A stretch of 64,000 nucleotides of DNA from Salinisphaera sp. LB1 (GTDB lineage Bacteria; Pseudomonadota; Gammaproteobacteria; Nevskiales; Salinisphaeraceae): NCBI RefSeq assembly GCF_003177035.1, contig NZ_CP029488.1, forward strand, positions 2,542,001 to 2,606,000, read 5' to 3'. The notes under the pieces were generated by a model. That model was not told the origin of the DNA. It saw only the letters and a program-made list of their open reading frames with translations, and did not search any database. Positions within the stretch are counted from its first letter, which is position 1. The number at the start of each line of letters is the position of its first letter. Positions 54,057 to 61,318 of the stretch are shown here, one piece after another. A program made the position numbers and the translations under genes.

Positions 54057-55566
54057 GGGTCACCTCCGGCTGGCCGCTGGGGTGGCCCAGTCGGGCGTAG
54101 GCGGTCAGATCCAGGGGCGCGGCGTGAACGGCGGCCGGCGCGTTCGCCCCGGGATCTCGGCCGCGTTGTTCGGCGCAACGCGCGGCGTCCAGGCGTTGCT
54201 TGAGCCGGCCGGCGGTCAAGCCGTCGCGTTCGACCCACGTCTCGAGTTGACTGAGATCCAGATCGGGCGCGGCCTCGAGCAGGCGCGCCGCGCCGGCCAG
54301 TTGATCCCGGGTGTGCCGCGGCATGGTCGCCCGCAGGCGGTCACACAGGCGTTGACCCAGGTCGGCGCCGAGGCGCGCGCGGATCCGGGCCTCGAGATCG
54401 GCGGTCTGCGCGGCGTGATCGCGGTAATGATCGGTGTTGCGCTGGACGCGGCCCTTGCCGTGGCACACGGCATGGGTGGCCACGACGTCGCCGCTGTCGA
54501 GATCGACGATCTGCAGGTCGGCGCCGGCTTCGGTCACGCCGACCCGCCCGCGTTGGTAGGCCATGGGCACCGAGTACTTGTTGGCGCACCACGAGATCAG
54601 GCCCGTCTTGTCGACCTGGCGGTGGGCCGGCCCTGCAGCATCGCGCCCGACGCAAGCCGGCGTCAGATAGGGGCGCAAGTGCGCCTGCTCCTCGGCTTCG
54701 AACCGGGCCCGGGGCGGCTGGCCCGTGGTGCCATGAAGGCGCACGTTGGCGACGGTATCGAGCCACTGTTGCAGATGGCCGCGCAGGTCGGCTTCGTCGG
54801 CGAAGGTATCGCCATACAGGGCATCCTGCTTGACGTACTTCACTCCGGCCTCGACCTTGCCCTTGCTTTCCGGGTCATAGCCCCGACAGGCCTCGATGCG
54901 AAAACCCGCCGTCGTGGCATAGGCGTGAAACGCCGGGTTCACGTCGAGTTCCCGGAACTGCTCGTGGAGTACGACCAGCTTGGTCTGGTCGTACACGCAT
55001 TCTGCCGGGCAACCGCCGAAATAACGGAACGCTTCGTCGTGCAAGGCGATGAAGTCGGCCGTGTCCAGCGGCTGGAAGCGCACGCCGACGTAAGCCAGGC
55101 GGGAGTAGGACAGCACGAACACGACGAAGTACACAGGCCGCGGCTGGCCGCCGATCATCACCTGGCGCAGCTCGCCGGGATCGACCTGGCACTGCACGCC
55201 GGGCACCGTGTCCAGCACCGGCGCGTAGTAGCGCGTCTGCACGGTGTTGAGGGTCGTCTTCATCTGCCCGACATAGCGCCGCAGACTGCGATCGGAGACG
55301 TCCAGCTCGCCCACCTTGTCTCGTAGCTTGCGGGCGATCTTGACGCTGCTCAGCCGCGGATAGGTCCGCAACAGCCAGGCGATGTAGGGCCGGTGCGCAT
55401 CGAGCTTCTTGTGACGGCCTCGGTCCGACTGTGCCGCCTCGATCGTGGCCTCGTCGGCGCGGAGATATTTGCGCACGGTGTTGCGCGACACGCCCAGCTC
55501 CTGGCCGATGGCCCGGATCGACAGCCCTTGCCCGCCGTCGTATAGCGCCTTGATTTTATGAATCAT
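54043..55566 (-). CDS. istA: IS21-family transposase IstA
   Basis: A DDE transposase of 507 aa. The N-terminal HTH is GLSIRAIGQELGVSRNTVRKYLR. The catalytic core shows D in CQVDPGELRQ, D in AECVYDQTKLVV and E in PESKGKVEAGVKYVK. A beta-barrel C-terminal region follows. It is full length with no frameshift, and the promoter would lie in the 133 bp between the ATG and the right end. Confidence 0.95.
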   Translation of the reverse strand: MIHKIKALYDGGQGLSIRAIGQELGVSRNTVRKYLRADEATIEAAQSDRGRHKKLDAHRPYIAWLLRTYPRLSSVKIARKLRDKVGELDVSDRSLRRYVGQMKTTLNTVQTRYYAPVLDTVPGVQCQVDPGELRQVMIGGQPRPVYFVVFVLSYSRLAYVGVRFQPLDTADFIALHDEAFRYFGGCPAECVYDQTKLVVLHEQFRELDVNPAFHAYATTAGFRIEACRGYDPESKGKVEAGVKYVKQDALYGDTFADEADLRGHLQQWLDTVANVRLHGTTGQPPRARFEAEEQAHLRPYLTPACVGRDAAGPAHRQVDKTGLISWCANKYSVPMAYQRGRVGVTEAGADLQIVDLDSGDVVATHAVCHGKGRVQRNTDHYRDHAAQTADLEARIRARLGADLGQRLCDRLRATMPRHTRDQLAGAARLLEAAPDLDLSQLETWVERDGLTAGRLKQRLDAARCAEQRGRDPGANAPAAVHAAPLDLTAYARLGHPSGQPEVTHGNA

Positions 55567-55699
55567 AACCCAGTCCTTGATCAGTCCGCTCCGGCGTCTC
55601 GTTTGCCCGAACGGTAGGTGGACGGTGGCATCGCTGCCACCCCGAAGGGTGGGTCAAAAGCGTTGGCCAGCACTGGGTCAGTTTAGATGGCCATTAACA

Positions 55700-55731
55700 G
55701 GCCCGAAGGGCCGAGCGGCGGAGCCGCGAGC
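55700..55731. repeat. Hairpin chain, right part
   Basis: After the IS, GGCCC-GAA-GGGCC (55700-55712) is a full hairpin, so the copy of GGCCC left of the IS is the duplicated arm. GCGGC-GGA-GCCGC (55715-55727) follows. Together with the left part there are four hairpins; three have GNA triloops, which form very stable mini-hairpins in single-stranded DNA. Confidence 0.75.
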
Positions 55732-55750
55732 AATCCCTCATCCCCAGCCA
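55732..55750 (+). repeat. att-like site, distal copy
   Basis: AATCCCTCATCCCCAGCCA, 18 of 19 bases identical to the tRNA-Gln 3' end. No tRNA body precedes it, so it is a duplicated fragment. From 55751 to 56004 I see no gene; a weak stem CCCCTG/CAGGGG lies at 55762-55788, and TTGCACCCAC occurs twice near 55813-55833. Confidence 0.7.
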
Positions 55751-56004
55751 TAAAAAGTGAGCCCCTGTTTCCGCAATGGATTCAGGGGTTTATCTTTGTG
55801 GGGTGTAGCCTCTTGCACCCACATTTGCACCCACGCCACGTACCCTCGGTCGAGCCCATCGGCCGCTAGCTGCGCTCTTGCGCAATGCCCTCCGGTTAAG
55901 CCATCGTGCGGCCCCGACAACATGAGGGGGAGCCATGGGACGTCGCAAAACGACGCTTACGACTGTGTCTATCGCGCTCTGGAGTTGGGTGAAGCGACGC
56001 CGTC

Positions 56005-56712
56005 CTAATCCTGGCCTGTAACAGGTCGATAGTCGGATTCAAGCACTATCAATCTAGCCAAAGCAGCGCCGATGCCGGTTGGTTGAAGGCGGTCTCTGCC
56101 TTCGTCGCTTATTTCCGAAACCAACCCTAGACGGATGAGCTGGTTCTCATAGCTCGACACGAATGAGGCCCTCTCTAGGTCAACAGAGGCTGGGTCTTGC
56201 GCGGGGAATTCGGGCCGTAAGACTGCCTCATGCGCACTATAGAAATCATCTTTCGTGCGACCTGCTGCTGTTGAGAATAATGCTGCGTAAAGCAGGTGTA
56301 TAACTTCGGAGTACGTCAAGTCGATGTAGAGATTCAGCAGTTTCCGCGTCCGCTCGTACTGCAATTCCTCTTCGGTCAGCGACCGCACGACCAGCGCCGC
56401 TATTCGCTCGCGGCTTTCTGGCTCCACCGTCCGGGCCGACTGAATCATACTGTCTTCGATGATGGCGGTGCCATACTCGCTGCGCGCGTTGCGTTCAAAG
56501 ACGTCACAAGCGCCGGCCATCTCCGCCTCGACAACCTGAAGGCGGTAGTCTAAACGGCGCATATATTCGACCAATCGGTCCTTTCGCTGGCTCGGAATGA
56601 CTTCTGTCAGTAGCTCGGCCAGCACGGGGCCAGCAGCCGGAATCAACGCCCCAGCCAAGCGTATGCCCGAAGCCAAATGGTCAAAAGCGTTCGGGTCTAG
56701 GTCGTCCGCCAT
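56005..56712 (-). CDS. Unrecognised 235-aa protein
   Basis: I do not recognise this family. The N-terminus has a glycine/proline-rich stretch GIRLAGALIPAAGPVLAELL that could enter a membrane or pack as a helix, then a helical region with IPSQRKDRLVEYMRRLDYRL, and a C-terminal helical part with a DEGRDRLQPTGIGAALARLI motif like a winged-helix end. Its base use is less GC-rich than its neighbours and it lies in the accessory segment after the att copy. A TATAAT on the minus strand (56840-56845) may be its promoter. No function is assigned. Confidence 0.65.
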   Translation of the reverse strand: MADDLDPNAFDHLASGIRLAGALIPAAGPVLAELLTEVIPSQRKDRLVEYMRRLDYRLQVVEAEMAGACDVFERNARSEYGTAIIEDSMIQSARTVEPESRERIAALVVRSLTEEELQYERTRKLLNLYIDLTYSEVIHLLYAALFSTAAGRTKDDFYSAHEAVLRPEFPAQDPASVDLERASFVSSYENQLIRLGLVSEISDEGRDRLQPTGIGAALARLIVLESDYRPVTGQD

Positions 56713-57103
56713 TCAGCGGTCTCCTCATCTTTCTTGGCGTACGCCCCGAGGTTACACGCTGGCGACGGCCGTTGCCGCAATGGGCCAAGTGAGTGAAGAA
56801 GGCGAAATGTATATAGCGCATTTCCAAGCGCGTATTTTGATTATAGGAGTCCCGCGCGTTTTTCCCCCGTGCCGGGGCCGCGTGCCGTGCTGGTCGTCGC
56901 ATCAAAAGCGCGGGGGTAGCCCGGTGGGGTCAGTCTGGTCACTCTGTATCGCAGACCGTCCCGGTTCTTTCCGATACGCCTGTATCGAAAACCCCTCGCA
57001 GCTTGTCGGCCGTAAGTCCCTGATCTGGCATTGGCCTGAGTGGTCTGATTTGACCGTATCGTAAACAGGTGCCTCTCTGTCTTCGGTGGAAGGCAATGCC
57101 TCG
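56713..57103. other. Gene-free stretch, 391 bp
   Basis: No plausible gene: the frames here are broken or lack a matching start. It includes an AT-rich patch (56807-56850) with the TATAAT noted for the unrecognised gene, and may hold remains of decayed genes. Confidence 0.5.
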
Positions 57104-57390
57104 ATGGAGATCAAGCAGACCACCTAATCCGCCAGGTGGCCTCGCAAGCTCAAGGATGTTGAGGCACGGGCTCGGATTCTGCGGCGGCTTGACCGGCTGA
57201 AAGCCGGCAACCGGGCGACCACAAGGTGTTGCCGGGTGGCGTCAGCGAACTTCGGCTGACCGTCGGGCCGGACTATCGGGTTTACTACACACAGCGCGGC
57301 GATACGCTGATCATTATGCTCTGCGGCGGCGACAAGTCGACGCAGACGAAGGACGTCGAACGCGCGCGGTTGCCGGCTCAGAGTTTTTGA
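57104..57390 (+). pseudogene. Broken HigB/RelE-like toxin gene
   Basis: The reading frame begins ATG at 57104 (MEIKQTT) and meets TAA at 57125-57127. It continues in frame (ARWPRKLKDVEARARILRRL, then DRLKAGN) to about 57211, where one base is missing; from 57217 the new frame reads DHKVLPGGVSELRLTVGPDY and then RVYYTQRGDTLIIMLCGGDK, ending TGA at 57388-57390. This is the HigB-type addiction toxin (TIGR02683 group) with one stop and one frameshift. The antitoxin follows and is intact. Confidence 0.85.
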
Positions 57391-57428
57391 GCTTCGCCGC
57401 CTTTTTCCTCGTCAGCGCGGAGGCAGAC

Positions 57429-57719
57429 GTGGGCATTGAACTGACGAACTACGATCCGGCAGATTACCTGGACAGCCCGGAGATGATGGCGGCCTACCTG
57501 AATGCCGCCATTGAAGCCAGCGCGGGCGATGCGGCGGCGATGGCCGAAGCGCTCGGCGCAATCGCGCGGGCCAAGGGCATGAGCGATGTGGCCGAGAAAG
57601 CCGGGCTGGGCCGGCAAAGCCTTTACAAAGCACTGTCGAGCGATGGCAATCCATCGCTCGATACGATCGCGCGTGTTGCGGCGGTTCTCGGCTTGCGGGT
57701 ATCGGTCGCGGCAGCTTAA
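57429..57719 (+). CDS. HigA-like antitoxin
   Basis: A 96-aa antitoxin of the type paired with the HigB group, with a helix-turn-helix of the XRE class in the second half (SDVAEKAGLGRQSLYKALSSD and NPSLDTIARVAAVLGLRV). The start is a GTG at 57429 with GGAGG 5 bases upstream; a longer frame to 57387 lies in the toxin remnant. It is now without a working toxin and may survive as a free repressor. From 57720 to 57916 I see nothing beyond a GGAGG with no gene behind it. Confidence 0.87.
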   Translation: MGIELTNYDPADYLDSPEMMAAYLNAAIEASAGDAAAMAEALGAIARAKGMSDVAEKAGLGRQSLYKALSSDGNPSLDTIARVAAVLGLRVSVAAA

Positions 57720-57916
57720 AGGAGGCATCCCTAAGCCGGATCGTACAGAGCCGTGCGGCTGCGGGCGGCGCGTTGGTTGTCGATATGGCTCGAGTGCTAC
57801 GCGCCACGCTGGCCCATGGTGGCTCGATCATGGGTGGACTTTATTGCCGAGTATTGGGCGTGGCTCGCTGAAGAAGCGCGAATGCGCCTTGTTCAGAGGC
57901 AGCGCGGCGCCGTATA

Positions 57917-58483
57917 TCAGCGCGGATAATGAATCAGGTCGTGCGCCCGCGCCGGGCCGGTTCCGGGATTGTAGTAAAGATGCGGCCGGTCGGCCGCGAA
58001 TTGCAGCACGTCGCCGGGGCGGAGCACATGTGTCCCGCCGTCGACTTCCACTTCCAATTCGCCGTCCAGCATGACGACATCCTCGATGGTGCCGGCCGTG
58101 TGCGGACTGGAAACGCTGGACGCCCCGACCGCGAACTCGACCTCGAACATCTCGAAGCCGAGTGCCGCGTCGTAGGGCAGCAGCGCTCGGGTGCGCATGC
58201 CGGCGCTGTCTTCATGCCAGCCATCCGGGCTCGGCCGATGGTGCCGTTCGGTGCCGGCATCGGGAGTGCTGGACAGAAAGAAGGATAACGACACGTCGAG
58301 GCCGGTGGCGATCTTCCAGAGCGTGGCGATCGTCGGGCTGGATTCCGCGCGTTCGATCTGACCGAGCATGGCCTTGCTGATACCGGTGCGCGCGGCGACG
58401 CCGTCGAGGCTGAGGCCGGAACGGCAGCGTAATTCTCGAAGGCGGCTGCTGATCGATGGCGCGATGGGTGGGGGAGCGGTCAT
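57917..58483 (-). CDS. XRE-family regulator with cupin domain (SutR/YdcN-like)
   Basis: A 188-aa regulator with an N-terminal helix-turn-helix (LRELRCRSGLSLDGVAARTG, then ISKAMLGQIERAESSPTI) and a C-terminal cupin barrel (GTIEDVVMLDGELEVEVDGG, LRPGDVLQFAADRPHLYYN). The same pair of genes, divergent, is ydcN-ydcO (sutR-benE type) in E. coli, where SutR is linked to sulfur use. It probably controls the benE gene through the palindrome at 58552. Confidence 0.85.
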   Translation of the reverse strand: MTAPPPIAPSISSRLRELRCRSGLSLDGVAARTGISKAMLGQIERAESSPTIATLWKIATGLDVSLSFFLSSTPDAGTERHHRPSPDGWHEDSAGMRTRALLPYDAALGFEMFEVEFAVGASSVSSPHTAGTIEDVVMLDGELEVEVDGGTHVLRPGDVLQFAADRPHLYYNPGTGPARAHDLIHYPR

Positions 58484-58551
58484 GGCACGGACATCTCGGG
58501 ATCTCGCCGCATCATACTAAGTGCGATTCGTGCTGGATTCGATATGCAATT

Positions 58552-58567
58552 GTGCGTTATAACGCAC
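58552..58567. promoter_or_regulatory. Perfect palindrome, probable operator of the XRE-cupin regulator
   Basis: GTGCGTTATAACGCAC, 16 bp, perfect. It lies between the divergent regulator and benE, 26 bp before the benE ATG. A related half-site (GTGCGATTCGTGC) lies at 58531-58543. Confidence 0.65.
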
Positions 58568-58593
58568 GAAAAATCCGGCCGCGATGATCGAAC

Positions 58594-59811
58594 ATGAACA
58601 AGGGTTTCTCCATATCCGGGTTTCTGCCACCGGCGACCGCTGGCGTTGTGGCCGTACTGGTCGGCTATACCGGCGCGGCGATCATCGTGGTGCAGGCATT
58701 CGAAGCCGCCGGCGCCTCCGCGGCGGTCGTCGGCAGCTGGATGACGGTGCTGGGCTGGAGCATGGCGGCGAGCACGCTTGGGCTGTCGCTGTGGTATCGC
58801 CAGCCGATTCTCACGGCCTGGTCGACGCCCGGCGCGGCGTTGCTGGTGGTCGGGTTGCACGGCCATTCGCTCGGCGAAGCGGTCGCAGCGTTCATGTTCT
58901 GCGGGGCGCTGACGCTCATATGCGGCGTGACCGGTGTGTTCGCGCGGCTGATGGCACGCGTGCCGCGTTCACTGGCCTCCGCGATGCTGGCCGGTGTGTT
59001 GCTGGAATTCGGGCTCGGCGCGTTCAACACCGGCAGCAACGATGGCTGGATCATGGCGGCCGCGCTTTCCACCTGGCTGCTGGGCCGGCGTGTGGCGCCG
59101 CGCTATGCGGTGTTGGCGATGCTGGTGGCGGGTGTCACGGCGGCTTTTCTCGATGGCCATCTTGCGATCGCCGGGTTTCACGGTGTGATCGCGACACCCA
59201 CCGTCGTGGCCCCGGTGTTTTCGCTGTCGGCGTGGCTCGGTATCGGTGTGCCGCTGTTTGTGGTCACCATGGCATCGCAGAACGCGCCGGGCGTGGCGAT
59301 GCTCGAAAATGCCGGTTACCGGCCGCCCGTCTCGGTGATTCTGGTCGTCACTGGCGCGATGACGCTGCTGCTGGCGCCGGTGGGCGGGTTCGTGCTCTGC
59401 CTGGCCGCGATCACCGCCGGAATCTGTTTGACCGACGACGCACATGAAGACCCGGCGCGACGCTATCTGGCGACGGCGGCCGCGGGGCTGGCATATGCAC
59501 TGGCCGGCGTGTTCGGCGGCTCCATCGCCACCGGACTTCAGGCGTTACCGGCATCGTTGGTCGCGATTCTGGCGGGGCTCGCGCTGTTGCCGGCCATGGC
59601 CGGTTCGCTGGCGGCGGCGATGCAGGAGGCGCGTGACCGCGACGCGGCGACGCTGACCTTCCTGGTCACCGCCTCCGGTATCCATATCGCCGGGATCGGT
59701 GCGCCGTTCTGGGGCCTGGCAACGGGCGGGGTGGCACTGGGCGTCTGGCGCGTGCAGACACGGCGGACCTTGACCGGCGGCGTTCATGATCCAAGCCGGT
59801 CGCAACGGTAA
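58594..59811 (+). CDS. benE: BenE-family transporter
   Basis: A 405-aa secondary transporter with about twelve membrane segments; BenE of Acinetobacter is a benzoate/proton symporter. Motifs seen are PILTAWSTPGAALL, SAMLAGVLLEFGL and VVTMASQNAPGVAMLENAGY. In E. coli the equivalent YdcO has no proven substrate, and no benzoate genes are nearby, so the substrate is open. The ATG at 58594 is 30 bp or less from the palindrome. Confidence 0.9.
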   Translation: MNKGFSISGFLPPATAGVVAVLVGYTGAAIIVVQAFEAAGASAAVVGSWMTVLGWSMAASTLGLSLWYRQPILTAWSTPGAALLVVGLHGHSLGEAVAAFMFCGALTLICGVTGVFARLMARVPRSLASAMLAGVLLEFGLGAFNTGSNDGWIMAAALSTWLLGRRVAPRYAVLAMLVAGVTAAFLDGHLAIAGFHGVIATPTVVAPVFSLSAWLGIGVPLFVVTMASQNAPGVAMLENAGYRPPVSVILVVTGAMTLLLAPVGGFVLCLAAITAGICLTDDAHEDPARRYLATAAAGLAYALAGVFGGSIATGLQALPASLVAILAGLALLPAMAGSLAAAMQEARDRDAATLTFLVTASGIHIAGIGAPFWGLATGGVALGVWRVQTRRTLTGGVHDPSRSQR

Positions 59812-59839
59812 GCCCTCCTGGCATGGGCGCCGGATGCGC

Positions 59840-61162
59840 CTACCGCCCGCCGAACAGCAGCGGTACGATCAGGCTGGTGAGCAGCAGGATCAATGCGCCG
59901 CCGAGGCGCGACGAAATCTGTGCGAACGGCATCAGCTGCATGCGGTTGGCGGCCGAGAGTACGGCGACGTCGCCGGTGCCACCCATGTTGGCCATGCACA
60001 GTCCGGCGGTGATGGCCGACTCGATCGGGTAGAAACCCATCAATCGTCCGACCAGACCGGCGCCCACCGCAGCCCCGGCGACCACGGCGAATACGATCAG
60101 GACGTAGGTGATCGAGATGGCGTCGATGACCTGGCCGAGATCGGTATAGGCGATGCCGATGCCGAACAGCAGCGCGAAGGTCCAGTTGCGGGCGACGAAC
60201 TGGAACCACTGGGCTGCCCCGTCGTTGATGGGCTCGGGCATGAGTCCGCCGACCTTGACCGACGCCACCAGGATGATCATCAGGGCGTAGGGGTGCAGCG
60301 GGATGAAGTGGCCCAGAATCTGGCCGGCGACATAGAAGCTGAGTGCTGCCACCAGACCGACGCCCAGTTTATCGAGGCTGGGTTGGCTCTGGGCCGCGCT
60401 GATATGCACGCCCGGCATCATCTGGCCGCTGCCGGTGAGGCCGGGAAAGCGGTTGCCGAGCCCGTTGAGCAAGCCGGCGATGATGATCGCGAAGACGTTG
60501 CCGAGCGCCAGCGCCGGTACGAGAATCGATATGTAGTAGCTGGCCGGTTGGCCCAGCAGCTGCTCGTAGATCTGGCTCATGGGCACCGCGCCGGCTCCCA
60601 TGCCGCCGCCCATGATCGGCAGGGTGATGACGACGACGGCGTCCTGCATCGAAAAGCCCAGGCACCAGCCCGCGATCACGGCGAACAGCGCGGCGAAGAG
60701 CACGGCGCTGATCAGGGGCAGGGCGAAACGTACGCCCACCTTGACCAGAATATGCGAGTCCATGCCGAGAATGCTGCCGGTGATCAACGCGGCGATGTAG
60801 AAATTGAGAAAGCCGCCGCTTTTCATGAACGTGGTGACGTTGTCCGCCACATCCGCGGGCAGCCAGTGCAAATACACCAGCGCGGCAGCCGAGAATATCG
60901 CCAGAATCGCACCGCCGCCGAGATAGCTGCGTACGATGGGCAGCCGGTCGCCGATGTGGCCGAACAGTTCGCCGAACAGCATGATCACGATGAATGCGCC
61001 GATCATGCTCCGCGGCAGGACATCGGTGGCCATCGCCGCGATCATGATCGCGAAAAACAACACGAAGATGGGCGGCGTGAGCCCGAAGATTCGGGATTCG
61101 GCAAGGGTGCCCCGAAGGCGCGGAGCGGTTCTGGCCGCCCCAGTGACTGTGGTATCGCTCAT
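59840..61162 (-). CDS. 2-hydroxycarboxylate transporter (CitS/CitN family)
   Basis: A 440-aa secondary carrier of the 2HCT family, which takes up citrate or malate with Na+ or protons. About eleven membrane segments are seen, with the two reentrant-loop motifs GGGMGAGAVP and MGGTGDVAVLSAA. The ATG has GAGGAG 8 bases upstream. It is divergent from a CitA/DcuS-type two-component system, which probably controls it. The convergent benE gene ends 28 bp away. Confidence 0.92.
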   Translation of the reverse strand: MSDTTVTGAARTAPRLRGTLAESRIFGLTPPIFVLFFAIMIAAMATDVLPRSMIGAFIVIMLFGELFGHIGDRLPIVRSYLGGGAILAIFSAAALVYLHWLPADVADNVTTFMKSGGFLNFYIAALITGSILGMDSHILVKVGVRFALPLISAVLFAALFAVIAGWCLGFSMQDAVVVITLPIMGGGMGAGAVPMSQIYEQLLGQPASYYISILVPALALGNVFAIIIAGLLNGLGNRFPGLTGSGQMMPGVHISAAQSQPSLDKLGVGLVAALSFYVAGQILGHFIPLHPYALMIILVASVKVGGLMPEPINDGAAQWFQFVARNWTFALLFGIGIAYTDLGQVIDAISITYVLIVFAVVAGAAVGAGLVGRLMGFYPIESAITAGLCMANMGGTGDVAVLSAANRMQLMPFAQISSRLGGALILLLTSLIVPLLFGGR

Positions 61163-61270
61163 TATGGTCTCCTCGTTTAGGGTGGCCGTGCCCGGGATCG
61201 CGCCGTGTGGCGCGCCGTCTGCGGGATCGGCTGCGAAGCCAGATTAGGAGAAGACCGGCGTAGGGGGAGG

Positions 61271-61302
61271 GTTTTGCAACTTGAACAATCGTTTTGAAAC
61301 TT
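61271..61302. promoter_or_regulatory. Direct repeat upstream of transporter and kinase genes
   Basis: GTTTTGCAACTT (61271-61282) and GTTTTGAAACTT (61291-61302) differ by one base and start exactly 20 bp apart, two helical turns. They lie in the 156-bp space between the divergent 2HCT and kinase genes, in an AT-rich patch. A likely binding site pair for the response regulator. Confidence 0.5.
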
Positions 61303-61318
61303 TAGAAAGCGAGCCGGC

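Larger units (their letters stand above)
53256..55699 (-). mobile_element. IS21-family insertion sequence
   Basis: A 2444-bp element with istA and istB in one minus-strand operon. The ends are related inverted repeats: the left starts TGTCAATGGCCAACAGAACT and the right, read inward, TGTTAATGGCCATCTAAACT, both followed by TGACCCA and a second GGCCAAC and TGACCCACC block (the multiple end-repeats typical of IS21). Five-bp duplications (GGCCC) flank it. Both genes are intact, so it may be active. Confidence 0.93.

Noticed and set aside
55738-55923. 61-aa minus-strand ORF ending at the distal att copy
   Set aside because: Short, with no recognisable motif; could be an integrase remnant but nothing in it shows that.
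57586-58074. 162-aa plus-strand ORF between the antitoxin and the XRE regulator
   Set aside because: It overlaps both genes and has no domain or ribosome binding site.
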